64,000 nt of DNA from Clavibacter sepedonicus (GCF_000069225.1 NC_010407.1:2666001-2730000), one strand, 5' to 3'. Positions 8,636 to 17,251 are shown, counted from the stretch's first letter. The notes: generated by a model from the letters alone, not told the origin. Translations and numbers: made by a program.

Positions 8636-8899
8636 GTGATCGTCCCCGTGGAGCTCTTCGCCGCCGCCGCCGCGCTCGGTCGCACGACCGACACGCTCGA
8701 CCTGCCGTCCGCGGCCGTCCTCGGCGACCTGATGGACGCGCTCGGCACGCGGGCCGCCGCGTCGGAGGATCCCGCGAACGCCGCCGCTGTCCTCGCCCGC
8801 TGCACCTACCTCGTCGAGGGCGTCGCGACCACCGACCGCGACGCGCCCCTCACGGCCGGCAGCGCGGTGGACGTGCTGCCGCCGTTCTCGGGCGGCTGA
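8636..8899 (+). CDS. moaD: MoaD-like small sulfur-carrier subunit of molybdopterin synthase
   Basis: An 87-aa ubiquitin-fold protein ending in the diagnostic FSGG tail (VDVLPPFSGG), which is thiocarboxylated and supplies sulfur for the dithiolene of molybdopterin. It starts at GTG 8636, one base after the moaA stop, so the two are cotranscribed. The MoeB-like adenylyltransferase at 20468-21655 is the likely activating enzyme. The low-GC foreign island begins right after its stop codon. Confidence 0.88.
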   Translation: MIVPVELFAAAAALGRTTDTLDLPSAAVLGDLMDALGTRAAASEDPANAAAVLARCTYLVEGVATTDRDAPLTAGSAVDVLPPFSGG

Positions 8900-9087
8900 T
8901 CCGATTTTCGGCATACTCGAGGACCGCCACGACTCCAGCCGCCAGCCGCTGATGGGCCGCAGAACCACGTAAAGCGATCGCGTTGTGCATTACTCGCAGC
9001 CGACCTGGCGCGATCGGGAGCATCGGCGCTTGGATTCACCCCTGACCTGGGGGCCTAACGGACTAGAGCGACCTTTATGCTGTAAGC
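8900..9087. other. Left junction of the low-GC island, noncoding
   Basis: 188 bases between moaD and the island ATPase. Composition drops from native high GC to mixed here. I see no tRNA, integrase remnant or clear attachment repeat shared with the right end. Confidence 0.5.
9076..9081 (+). promoter_or_regulatory. -10 box driving the ATPase/HNH operon
   Basis: TATGCT followed by exactly six bases (GTAAGC) and GTG at 9088, the same leaderless geometry as in native genes of this window. It supports GTG 9088, not ATG 9177, as the intended start of the ATPase. No convincing -35 box is seen. Confidence 0.6.
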
Positions 9088-10751
9088 GTGAATGACACAC
9101 AGAGCGTGACTTTCGTGACGGAGGCCGTCAAGCCAATTAGCGATTCAAGGAACGTTATCGCTTTTGTACGTGCGGAATGGAACGACTGTTTACATGGCGC
9201 ACTCTTGTTTACGCTTACTACTATGACCACCAGGGATCGCGATTTGAAATCGGTGGCGTCAAGATTGCCAAGCTCGACTTCGAATACAAAAACGACTCGG
9301 AGCATACCACGCCATTACCCACCCAATTCACGACTCTAGATAATACATATGCGCCCCTTGGGCAAGATGAATCGTACTACGCAAACTTGTTAAACCTCTT
9401 CGGCGTAAAGGAGACGAAACGCATCCTCGCTGCGGTCGGTGATATGGCCGTAGACCTGCGACGTTTCGAAAAGTTGCGGTCAGAACCGGTGGTATTCGAG
9501 TCGCTCATGCGCGACATTACCGGGAGTACCGTCACGGGCACTTACGCCCGCATACTCGCGGGTGACGGGCAGGATTCGTTTGCGCTTAAATACACAAGGC
9601 CTTCCACTAACGACCTAGCGGAATCAGTAATCCTTGACTTTGCGGTTCAGCCGGAATCTTTCCCGCCGACTAACGTACACGTGTTGGTTGGACGCAACGG
9701 TTCCGGTAAGACGACGCACCTTCGGGATATGGCCCTATCGCTTCTTGGGCCGAGCGCCGGTGAGAGTATCGGAACGTTTCGCGAACACGCCGACGTTTTG
9801 CCGGACATTGCCAACGTAGTCTATGTTTCCTTTAGTGCATTTGATAACGCGATCTTGCCGCATGAAGACAGCGTTGACAAATACGAAGTACGATATTCAT
9901 ACGTGGGCCTTGTAACGTCCGCTCCGGAGAATGAGACCAGCAGAACGTTTGGCACCAGCCATTCGGAAGACCATATTTCAATCGAGTCAAGAGCCCGGGA
10001 TAAGATTGTGCCTACTCGGACACGGGCACCAGAAGAATTGGCTGAAGAGTTCGCGCGAAGCGCTTGGGTTGTAGTCCGTGAGAAATCGCGAGGTCTCTGG
10101 CGCGAAGCGCTTGAGACCCTAGAGTCGGACCCAATCTTTGCAGACGCAGACGTATCATCACTGGCCCAGCTGCATCACGAACCTTCATTCAAGCAGTTTG
10201 CTGCGCACGCCAAGATCATCTACGGGACATTAAGTTCTGGCCACAAGATAGTTCTACTCACTGTGACCAGGCTCGCTCAAAGCGTGACAGAGAAAAGCCT
10301 CGTGCTGATAGACGAACCCGAAGGGCATCTGCACCCTCCCCTTCTGTCAGCGTTTATCCGCACACTGTCAAACTTGATGAGCAGTCGCAATGGAATCGCC
10401 ATTGTCGCGACGCACTCTCCGGTGGTCTTGCAAGAAGTACCTAGGAACTCCGCGTGGAAGATTCGGCGGGTCGCAGGAGTATCTCGTGCTAATCGACTTA
10501 AGGTGGAGTCATTTGGAGAAAACATAGGCGTGTTGACATCATCGGTTTTTGGCCTAGAGGTCTCCGCTTCTGGATTTCATAAGCTACTTCTTGACACCGC
10601 GGCCGAGGTACGTGACTTCTACCTAGTCCTTGAACGATTCAATGGGCAAATTGGCGGGGACGGGAGGGCCTTATTGTTATCTTGGTTTGCGAACCAAGGC
10701 CTGCCCGTGAGGTCATTCAAAGCAAATCGTGATTGGCCAGGCTACGAGTAA
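9088..10751 (+). CDS. Septu-like (PtuA-type) SMC/ABC ATPase, N-terminus frameshifted
   Basis: A large P-loop ATPase of the SMC/OLD-like ABC class that pairs with HNH nucleases. Numbered from ATG 9177 (524 aa): Walker A VGRNGSGKTT at ~171-180, signature LSSGHKIVLLT at ~352-362, Walker B LVLIDEPEGHLHP at ~375-387, switch-His VATHSPVVLQEV at ~410-421. The leaderless GTG 9088 opens a frame whose residues ~25-34 (VIAFVRAEWND) run into the family's N-terminal W-x-D-W-x-x-[FY]-x-T motif, but the frame then fails. LFTWRTLVYAYYYDHQG continues in the frame of ATG 9177. Adding one G after 'gactg' near 9188 restores EWNDWFTWRT. So either the gene has a one-base deletion, or the base is a sequencing error, or a shorter protein is made from 9177. 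Codon use is AT-rich, unlike all neighbours. Its TAA overlaps the HNH ATG. Confidence 0.8.
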
Positions 10752-11572
10752 TGCGAATCTCCTCAGCGCCGGCCGTCAATGTCGCATCCGTCCTCGACCG
10801 CTTATCATCCGGTGTTCGTATTGATACCGTCCACGCCTCCCGTAGCATGTTAATAAGGGCCGAGAAGACCTATAACTATTACTTGAGTCAGCAGGCCGCC
10901 ACCAACGTTCCAACGGTTAATGCCGGCATCAGCTCGTCGACGGCAAAAAGCGTTAGGTGGGCTTACAAAAATCACCTTCGCTCTAGGAAAAGTGCTGGCC
11001 GGGAAATTTATGCCCTCTTGCGATCCCTAGCCGACTTGTGCCCAACTTGTCGAGTAAGAGATGCTGTGGCGCTCGATCACTACTTGCCGAAGGAAACATA
11101 TCCTACATACGCGATCCAGCCAACGAATCTAGTCCCTATATGCACGTCGTGCAACGACAAAAAGTGGCACAAGCAAGCATCAAGCATTTATGATCAATTC
11201 TTACATCCGTATTTTGATGACTTACATGATGACTCATGGTTGATCGCCTCTGCCGTTAGGGGTGCGGGTCGATCTGTAACTTATAGCGTCGCGGCACAAC
11301 ACTTTTCAGACCCAATTCTCCAAAAACGCGTCGAGTTTCACCTTGAGTTTTTTGGACTTTCGCTCCTGTATGCCTCGAAGGCTAGTACCTATGTTGGAGG
11401 ACATATAGCAATGCTTCAAGACGCTCATGCTAAAGGTGACCCCGAACATGTCAGCGACTTTCTATTCACTTTAAGTAGCTCGGTACAAATCTTCGGCGAA
11501 GAACCGTGGGTTGCAGCCGCACTTGCAGCTTGGGCAGCGGACTTGGAGTTTTGCGACGAAGGGTGGTACTAG
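10751..11572 (+). CDS. Septu-like (PtuB-type) HNH endonuclease
   Basis: A 273-aa protein. An HNH domain sits at ~95-140: zinc pair CPTC (97-100), catalytic-type LDHYLPKETYP with His110, then NLVPICTSCNDKKWH supplying Asn126, the second zinc pair CTSC (131-134) and Asn135. The LDHYLPK...NL-P-C--CN--K layout is that of HNH effectors found next to SMC-like ATPases in Septu-type anti-phage systems. The C-terminal ~130 residues are not recognised. I chose ATG 10751 because it shares its A with the ATPase stop (TAATG); an in-frame TTG at 10733 is less likely. Low GC and AT-ending codons mark recent transfer. Expected role: DNA or RNA cleavage triggered by the ATPase during phage infection (inference from family). 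Confidence 0.8.
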   Translation: MRISSAPAVNVASVLDRLSSGVRIDTVHASRSMLIRAEKTYNYYLSQQAATNVPTVNAGISSSTAKSVRWAYKNHLRSRKSAGREIYALLRSLADLCPTCRVRDAVALDHYLPKETYPTYAIQPTNLVPICTSCNDKKWHKQASSIYDQFLHPYFDDLHDDSWLIASAVRGAGRSVTYSVAAQHFSDPILQKRVEFHLEFFGLSLLYASKASTYVGGHIAMLQDAHAKGDPEHVSDFLFTLSSSVQIFGEEPWVAAALAAWAADLEFCDEGWY

Positions 11573-12119
11573 CTTCTTAAATCTGCCTAAGGTGCATTTA
11601 TGAAAGAATTGCGACCCGTGTGCAAAAGGCTATGACCGATGGGCCGGTCATGGTGGCCGATGCTTATGTCTTGCTTCAGATATCCGGCGTCCTGAATAGA
11701 CAACTGGTCCGCCGGAGAATCTGGCGAGATGGGCAGATTTACTGCCACCCTTACCCAACTTGCTGTTAAAACAACTTGCGTTTACCGTCGATTATTAGTC
11801 AGAGGCTTATGTGCTTCGTATGGCCGCACACTTGTGACGATAAGTGCTGCAAGCAGGCAAAATTGTCTCCAACGTCCTGTTGTCCAGATTGGGTTTAACA
11901 ACGGCGAAACACGTGACCGTCCGAGTGATCCGACGGCAGTCAAGCATCCTGCGAGTGCCGTGCCTGCCTAACCTGCTGCACCCGCCCCGGCGAGAGATTC
12001 CCGATCACCGACCGCGTCGAGCAAATCCCGGCTGGCAGAATCTCGGGCTTGCGCATGCCATGCCCGCGTGCCTCAGCCGCACTCCGATCCTGCCGAACCG
12101 GGACAGCGATTGAACGGCG
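11573..12119. other. Right part of the low-GC island, no convincing gene
   Basis: 547 bases between the HNH gene and the VOC gene. GC rises towards the right end. One short frame (about 11581-11766) has coding-like text around a M at 11632 but no family I can name, and other frames are broken. This looks like decayed accessory DNA or the junction itself. No tRNA, terminator hairpin of note, or att-like repeat was found. Confidence 0.45.
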
Positions 12120-12599
12120 TCAGCGCCCGTCGTACGCGGCCTGCAGCTCGGCCACGACGAGGCGGCCCATGCCCATCATCGCGGCCATCGCGCGCGCCGC
12201 GCCCTCGGGGTCGGGCCCGCCGATCGTGGTCGCCATCGCCTCCGGGACCACCTGCCACCAGAATCCCCAGCGGTCGCGCACCCAGCCGCAGCGGCCCTCC
12301 GTCCCGCCGTCGGCGAACGCGTCCCAGTAGCGGTCGACCTCCTGCTGGTCCGCAGCGGAGATCGACAGGGACACCGCCTCGGTCGCCTGCATGCCGGGGC
12401 CGCCGTTGAGCAGGCGGTGCGGCTGGCCGTCGAGCTCGAGGTCGACCACGAGGGCCGTGCCGCGCAGGGCCGGGTCGGGGAAGTCGTCCGGGTAGCGCGA
12501 GGTGTCGAGGATCCGCGAGCCCGGGAACAGGTCGACGTAGAACCGCGCCGCCTCCTCGATCCCCTCGCCGAACCAGAGGGTGGGGGTGATGCGCGACAT
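12120..12599 (-). CDS. VOC family protein (PhnB/3-demethylubiquinone methyltransferase-like fold)
   Basis: A 159-aa protein of the glyoxalase/VOC fold, '3-dmu-9_3-mt'/PhnB type. Seen motifs: TPTLWFGEGIEEAARFYVDLFP at the N-terminus, a central LDGQPHRLLNGGP, and WDAFADGG followed by CGWVRDRWGFWWQVVPEAM. The paired beta-alpha-beta-beta-beta units are as expected. The substrate is unknown for most members. GAGGAG precedes ATG 12599. It is the first native gene right of the foreign island. Confidence 0.85.
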   Translation of the reverse strand: MSRITPTLWFGEGIEEAARFYVDLFPGSRILDTSRYPDDFPDPALRGTALVVDLELDGQPHRLLNGGPGMQATEAVSLSISAADQQEVDRYWDAFADGGTEGRCGWVRDRWGFWWQVVPEAMATTIGGPDPEGAARAMAAMMGMGRLVVAELQAAYDGR

Positions 12600-12708
12600 G
12601 GCTGCTCCTCGTGTCCGACGGCGGCCTCGTCGCGCACCGTCGGGGCCACGCTAGCCACCGGCGAGCCTGCCGACCAGAGTCCGACCGACAGCGGATGCGG
12701 CGGGCGGC

Positions 12709-13674
12709 TCAGGCCGCGCGGCGCCCCGCGAGGAGCGCCTCGAGGACGGCAGCGCCGCGATCCGCATCCGCCACGGTGACCAGCCGGGCGCGCCCGCCGG
12801 TGAGCCGCACGACGAGGCCGGGCCCGGAGCGCGTCACGTAGGCGACGCCGCGGCCCGACACGCGCAGACCCCAGCCGCCCCACTGCCCCGGCGAGACGTC
12901 CTCCCACCCCGCCGACTCGATGCGGGCGAGGGGCACGCGCATGATCGGGATCCGCGTCCAGGTCGAGACGACCCGGAGCCCGCGCCGGTCGACCGTCACG
13001 TCGACGCGCGCGAGCGCCAGCATCGCGAGGCCGGCCACGACGAGCGGGATGCCGGAGAGGGCGGCCGTGTCGGCGTCCACCGCCGACGCGCTTGCCGCGG
13101 CGACGAACCCGAGCACCACGACGACCGCGCCGATCCCCGCGAACCACCCGCTGCCGGTCCGAGCGCGCCAGGCGACCCGGGCCGTGGCGGGGATCTCGAG
13201 CGGCGCCACGTCGTGCGCGGGCAGAGGCCCGGCGGCGCGGACCAGGACAGCCACGGGGATCCCGGCCGCCGTTGCGCCCGCGCCCAGCAGCACGACGCTC
13301 CACCAGACGGGGAGGGTGCCGTCGCCGACGGCGGCGGACGCCGCGGTCGCGATCCATCCCGCGGCGAGGATGCCCGTCACGAGGTTCGCGACGAGGAGCA
13401 CCGTGGCCGCCGTGCGCCGATCCCGCGCTCGCAGGGCGGCGACGGCCAGCGCCACGGCCACGACCGCGAGTCCCAGCGCGACCGCGAGCATCGCCCAGGG
13501 CGAGCCCCATCCGTCGGGCGTCCCGTCGGCGGCGAAGTGCACGGCGATCCGGCCGGGGAGCGTCGGCGCGAGCACCACGGCCGCGACGCCGAGCGCCAGG
13601 GCGATGACCGCCGCGGGGGCGACGACCGCGACACGCGCGCCGGTCGGCAGGGGCAGGGGTGCTGGGGTGGTCAT
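12709..13674 (-). CDS. DUF1648-type polytopic membrane protein
   Basis: A 321-aa membrane protein with about six helices. After the first helix it has IAVHFAADGTPDGWGSPW, the DUF1648 signature (SdpI-like proteins). The C-terminal ~100 residues are soluble (ARVDVTVDRRGLRVVSTWTR ...). It starts four bases inside the upstream GntR-type regulator gene (ATGA), so regulator and membrane protein form one operon. By analogy with YtrA operons it may act in envelope-stress or antimicrobial-peptide response; that is inference. Confidence 0.75.
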   Translation of the reverse strand: MTTPAPLPLPTGARVAVVAPAAVIALALGVAAVVLAPTLPGRIAVHFAADGTPDGWGSPWAMLAVALGLAVVAVALAVAALRARDRRTAATVLLVANLVTGILAAGWIATAASAAVGDGTLPVWWSVVLLGAGATAAGIPVAVLVRAAGPLPAHDVAPLEIPATARVAWRARTGSGWFAGIGAVVVVLGFVAAASASAVDADTAALSGIPLVVAGLAMLALARVDVTVDRRGLRVVSTWTRIPIMRVPLARIESAGWEDVSPGQWGGWGLRVSGRGVAYVTRSGPGLVVRLTGGRARLVTVADADRGAAVLEALLAGRRAA

Positions 13675-14021
13675 CGTGCTCCCTTGATCATGGTGAACAG
13701 GTCGTCCATGGGCACGCCGAGGGTGTCGGCCTGCTCGCGCAGCTCCTCGACGAGGGTGCGGAGGCGGTCGAAGGACGCGTTGCCCGAGCGGATCACCGTG
13801 GCGCCGCGACCGCGCCGCAGCTCGATGAGCCCGTCTGCTTGGAGGCTCGCGTAGGCGCGCAGCACCGTGTGCATGTTCACGTCGATGGAGGCCGCGAGGT
13901 CGCGCGCCGACGGCAGCCGCTCCCCGCTCGCGACCTCGCCGCGCGCAATGGCGTAGCGGATCTGCGTGGCCACCTGCTCGGCGAGCGAGGTCTTCGCCGT
14001 GGGATCCACCGTGATGAGCAT
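13671..14021 (-). CDS. YtrA-type GntR family transcriptional regulator
   Basis: A 116-aa short GntR protein: winged helix at ~10-75 (LAEQVATQIRYAIARGEVASGERLPSARDLA, split here by ASIDVNMHTVLRAY) and only a short C-terminal helix, as in the YtrA subfamily, which lacks a large effector domain. Its start codon follows a leaderless -10 box (TAGAAT plus six bases) that lies inside a perfect inverted repeat, the classic layout for autorepression. It overlaps the membrane-protein gene by four bases. Confidence 0.88.
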   Translation of the reverse strand: MLITVDPTAKTSLAEQVATQIRYAIARGEVASGERLPSARDLAASIDVNMHTVLRAYASLQADGLIELRRGRGATVIRSGNASFDRLRTLVEELREQADTLGVPMDDLFTMIKGAR

Positions 14022-14040
14022 GTTCGCATTCTATGCGAAC
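14022..14040 (-). promoter_or_regulatory. Autoregulatory operator/promoter of the GntR operon
   Basis: Perfect 8-bp inverted repeat GTTCGCAT-TCT-ATGCGAAC, directly before the start codon at 14021. The minus-strand -10 box TAGAAT (14033-14028) is embedded in it and sits six bases before ATG, so a bound regulator would block transcription. Confidence 0.75.
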
Positions 14041-14068
14041 AATCCCACGCATGGCCAGGGCCAGAGGA

Positions 14069-15100
14069 TCACGCCGACTCGCGCACCACCAGCTGGTGCC
14101 GCACCGTGCGGATCACCTCGGGGCCGGAGCGCGGGAGCTCGCCCGCGATCATGGCGACGGCGAGGTCGAGCGCGTGGCGGGCGAGCTCGTCGAGGTCCAC
14201 CGCGAGCGTCGTGAGGGTGGGGGCGAGCAGGCGGCCGAGCGACAGGCCGTCGATCCCGACCACGCGCACGTCGCCCGGCACGTCGACGCCCGCGCGGCGG
14301 CAGGCGGAGAGCACGCCGAGGGCGCAGACGTCGTTGAAGGCGACGATCGCGTCGGCCGTGCGCGGGCGCGCGACCACGCGCTCGGTCGCGACGGCGGCGG
14401 CCTCCGCGGTGGGCGCCGACGCGCGGACGACGGAGACCTCCATCGACCGCGCCTCGAACGCGCGCACGAGCAGGGCGGCGCGCGGGCTGGGTCCGGCGGC
14501 GACCGCCGCGTCCAGCACCACCGGGTGCCGCACGCCGACCGCCTCGAGGTGGTCGGCGAGGGCGTCGATGGCCTCCGACGGATCCAGCTGCACGGCGGCG
14601 CGGAGCGGGTCGCCGCGCGGATCCAGCTCCACGACGGGCACCGAGCCCAGCCGGGCGATCCACTCGGCGGCCCGCGACCCGAGCGTCCCGATCACGGCGT
14701 CGGTCTGCGCGCCGAGCGCCTCCACCATGCGGTCGGAGTCGGCGGCGAGGCCCACGTCGGCAAGGGACACGTTCCAGCCGCGGGCCGCCGCGATCCGCAC
14801 CACCGCGGCCGCGAGCTCGGGCGACCACGGGTTCCGCAGGTCGTCGACGACGAGGCCGAGCTGGTGGTCCCCGCCCGTCACGAGGCCGCGGCCGAACCGC
14901 GACGGCCGGTACGCGAGCGCCTCGGCGGCGTCGAGCACGCGCCGCTTCGTCTCCTCGCTGATGCCCGGCATGCCGTTCATCGCGCGCGTGACGGTCTGGC
15001 GGGAGACGCCCGCGGCGGAGGCGACGTCGTAGATCGTGGCGCGGCCGGCCGGCTCCCGACCGGTCGCGCCCGGTCCGCTCAGCCCCGCAGGTCCAGCCAC
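14069..15100 (-). CDS. LacI family transcriptional regulator
   Basis: About 343 aa. The HTH is ATIYDVASAAGVSRQTVTRAMN with the hinge region RPSRFGRGLVTG, then a periplasmic-binding-protein-like effector domain (LGLVVDDLRNPWSPELAAAV, ADAIVAFNDVCALGVLSA, VRVVGIDGLSLGRLLAPTLTT). The start is uncertain: GTG 15100 (used here) overlaps the upstream gene by 22 bp; a CTG at 15082 is also possible. It is in one operon with the fused dehydrogenase/reductase gene and probably binds the two GTGAACGTTCAC operators upstream of it. Confidence 0.85.
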   Translation of the reverse strand: MAGPAGLSGPGATGREPAGRATIYDVASAAGVSRQTVTRAMNGMPGISEETKRRVLDAAEALAYRPSRFGRGLVTGGDHQLGLVVDDLRNPWSPELAAAVVRIAAARGWNVSLADVGLAADSDRMVEALGAQTDAVIGTLGSRAAEWIARLGSVPVVELDPRGDPLRAAVQLDPSEAIDALADHLEAVGVRHPVVLDAAVAAGPSPRAALLVRAFEARSMEVSVVRASAPTAEAAAVATERVVARPRTADAIVAFNDVCALGVLSACRRAGVDVPGDVRVVGIDGLSLGRLLAPTLTTLAVDLDELARHALDLAVAMIAGELPRSGPEVIRTVRHQLVVRESA

Positions 15101-17112
15101 GCCACCTGCTCCGGGGTGAGCTCGACGGACAGGCCGCGCATCGAGGAGCGCACCTCCGAGATGGTGCGCGGCCCGAAGAGCGGGAAGGTCGGGAACGGCT
15201 GCGCGAGCACGTACGCGAGCGCGATCGCCGTGGCCTGGACACCGTGCTCGGCCGCGAGCTCCTCGGCGCGGCGGAGGCGCTCGAAGTTGTCGTCGCCGTA
15301 GTAGCAGCGCACGAGCTCCGGGTCGCTCAGGTCGTCGGGGCGGGCACGGCCCGTGAAGAAGCCGCGCGCCTGCGACGACCACGGCAGCAGCGGGACCTGC
15401 CGCTCCTCGAGCCACGCCTTTGACGCTGGATCCGTGACGTGGACGCAGCCCGCCCACGGCACGTCGTACGCCTCGGCCAGGCCGAAGTGGTCGCTCAGCG
15501 CCTGGAACCCGGCGCGGCCGTTCGCCTGCGCGTAGGCCTGCGCCTCGTCGAACCGCTCGGGCGTCCAGTTGGAGACGCCGTAGGAGCGGATCCGCCCGGC
15601 GCGCTGGTGCTCGTCCATCACGTCGACGAACTCCCCCACCGGCACGTCCGGGTTGTCGCGGTGCATGAGGTAGATGTCGGCGTAGTCGGTGCCCTGGCGC
15701 TCGAGGCTCTCGAGCAGCTGGCTCGTCAGCGACTCCGGGTCGCAGTGCGGGGTGTGGGCGCCCTTGGTGATGACGACCACGTCCTCGCGGATGCCGCGGT
15801 TCCGGATCCACTTCCCCAGGCGCCCCTCGAGCACACCGCCGCCGTAGATGTAGCCGGTGTCGAAGGCGTTGCCGCCCTGCTCGACGAAGTGGTCGAAGAT
15901 CGCGGACGCGTGCGCGAGGTCGGGCTGGTTGTCGACGCCCATGACGAGCCGCGACATGCGCTTGCCGACGCCGGGGATCTCGCCGTAGAGCATGGGGCTG
16001 TCGTCGCGGACGCGGAGCGGGCGGCCGGAGACGGTGGGGATGTCGGCGTCCTCGGCCTCGAACGGGTAGCGCAGCTCGAGCGCGGCGCGCCAGCGGTCGA
16101 GCGTGCGGGCGGTGGCGAGCGTCTCGTCGAGGGTCATCTGCGCGGACTCGCCGAGGCCGGCCGCGAGGGCGTCGGTCGTGGCGTCGGCCTCGATCGCGTA
16201 CGGCTTCGCGCCCGCGAACGAGAGCGTGCGCGGCTCCTCGCCGACGACGGAGACCTCGATGGTCGGCGCATCGCCGAGGGTCCACGGGTCGCTGAGGTGG
16301 ATGCGGCCCTTCGAGCCGAGGATCGTGAGCGCCTGCGGCTCGTCGAGCGCGACGCCCGTGCGGAGGGTCGCGGTGATGCCCGGCTTCCCCGCGACGCCGC
16401 GGTAGGTCGCGCGCGCGACGGACCACTCGTCGACGCCGGTGGGGCCGACCGTGCCGTCGACCTCGAGGGTCAGCGGCTCGGCGACGGCGATCCCGGTCGC
16501 TGCCTGCACCACGGCGGCCACGGCGGTGACCGTGTAGCCGCCGACGTCGAGGATCCCGCCGCCCGCGGTCGCGGTGTCGTAGAGGCGGCCGGTGCGGGAT
16601 CCGGTGCGGAAGGAGAAGGACGCGTCGACGTGGGCGACGTCGCCGATCACGCCGTCGCGCAGCAGCTGGAGGAGCGCCGCGGTCTGCGGGTGGAAGCGGT
16701 ACATGTACGCCTCGACGAGCGGCAGGCCGGCCTCGCGGGCCGCGTCGACGAGCGCCATCGCGGTGCCGTGGTTGACGGCGAGCGGCTTCTCGCAGAGGAC
16801 GGCCTTGCCAGCGTCGAGCGCGCGGATCACGAGGTCGGCGTGGCCGGTGTGCACGGTGGAGATGTAGACGGCGTGGACGGCGGGATCCGCGAGGACGGCG
16901 TCGTAGTCGGCGCCCGTGACGTCGGCGAAGCCGTGATCGGCCGCCTCGGTCGCGAAAGCCTCGGCGCGCTCGGCGCTCGAGCTGCCGGCGGCGACGAGTC
17001 GCGCGCCGCGCTCGCTCGCGGGGAGCTGGGAGAGGAAGCGGCGGGCGATGCTGCCCGGGCCGAGCACCGCCCAGCCGGGTGCGGTCGGGGTGGTCGTGGT
17101 GGGGTCGGTCAT
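15079..17112 (-). CDS. Fused Gfo/Idh/MocA oxidoreductase - aldo/keto reductase
   Basis: A 677-aa two-enzyme fusion. Residues ~12-330: Gfo/Idh/MocA dehydrogenase with NAD(P) motif VLGPGSIARRF, the CEKPLA lysine block, and EAYMYRFHPQ. After a short linker, residues ~345-677 form an aldo/keto reductase with the tetrad residues in FDTGYIYGG (Asp, Tyr), VVITKGAH (Lys) and YLMHRDNP (His), plus YGVSNW. Both halves look complete, so one chain could interconvert a sugar or inositol-type polyol by two NAD(P)-dependent steps; the substrate is unknown. ATG 17112 has GAAGGG upstream. Two operators in its promoter and a LacI gene overlapping its 3' end indicate sugar-inducible control. Confidence 0.85.
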   Translation of the reverse strand: MTDPTTTTPTAPGWAVLGPGSIARRFLSQLPASERGARLVAAGSSSAERAEAFATEAADHGFADVTGADYDAVLADPAVHAVYISTVHTGHADLVIRALDAGKAVLCEKPLAVNHGTAMALVDAAREAGLPLVEAYMYRFHPQTAALLQLLRDGVIGDVAHVDASFSFRTGSRTGRLYDTATAGGGILDVGGYTVTAVAAVVQAATGIAVAEPLTLEVDGTVGPTGVDEWSVARATYRGVAGKPGITATLRTGVALDEPQALTILGSKGRIHLSDPWTLGDAPTIEVSVVGEEPRTLSFAGAKPYAIEADATTDALAAGLGESAQMTLDETLATARTLDRWRAALELRYPFEAEDADIPTVSGRPLRVRDDSPMLYGEIPGVGKRMSRLVMGVDNQPDLAHASAIFDHFVEQGGNAFDTGYIYGGGVLEGRLGKWIRNRGIREDVVVITKGAHTPHCDPESLTSQLLESLERQGTDYADIYLMHRDNPDVPVGEFVDVMDEHQRAGRIRSYGVSNWTPERFDEAQAYAQANGRAGFQALSDHFGLAEAYDVPWAGCVHVTDPASKAWLEERQVPLLPWSSQARGFFTGRARPDDLSDPELVRCYYGDDNFERLRRAEELAAEHGVQATAIALAYVLAQPFPTFPLFGPRTISEVRSSMRGLSVELTPEQVAWLDLRG

Positions 17113-17138
17113 GGTGGAGCCCTTCGCGGCGTCGTCGG

Positions 17139-17152
17139 CGTGAACGTTCACG
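17139..17152. promoter_or_regulatory. LacI-type operator 1 of the fused dehydrogenase operon
   Basis: Perfect palindrome CGTGAACGTTCACG with the central CG typical of LacI-family sites, 27 bases upstream of the start codon at 17112. Confidence 0.75.
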
Positions 17153-17205
17153 ACAACGCTAAGGGGCAGGGCGCCGGGTCGTCAAGGGTCGTGGTGATGG
17201 CGGCC

Positions 17206-17219
17206 CGTGAACGTTCACG
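17206..17219. promoter_or_regulatory. LacI-type operator 2 of the fused dehydrogenase operon
   Basis: Second identical palindrome CGTGAACGTTCACG, 67 bp from operator 1 centre to centre. The two could be bridged by a LacI tetramer or act cooperatively. Confidence 0.75.
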
Positions 17220-17251
17220 TGCTGCGTGGCGATCGTGGAGCGGAAGGGTTG

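Noticed and set aside
10733..10750. TTG 10733 as start of the HNH gene
   Set aside because: ATG 10751 overlaps the ATPase stop in the usual TAATG coupling, and the six extra residues show no conservation cue.
11581..11766. Short frame reading ...RIATRVQKAMTDGPVMVADAYVLLQ..., faintly like an ANTAR or HTH helix
   Set aside because: Too short, no start with SD or leaderless box, and the motif order does not match ANTAR. Treated as decayed DNA.
8900..12119. Attachment-site repeats, tRNA or integrase that would define the island as an integrative element
   Set aside because: I compared the two ends by eye and found no shared direct repeat, tRNA-like 3' end or recombinase.
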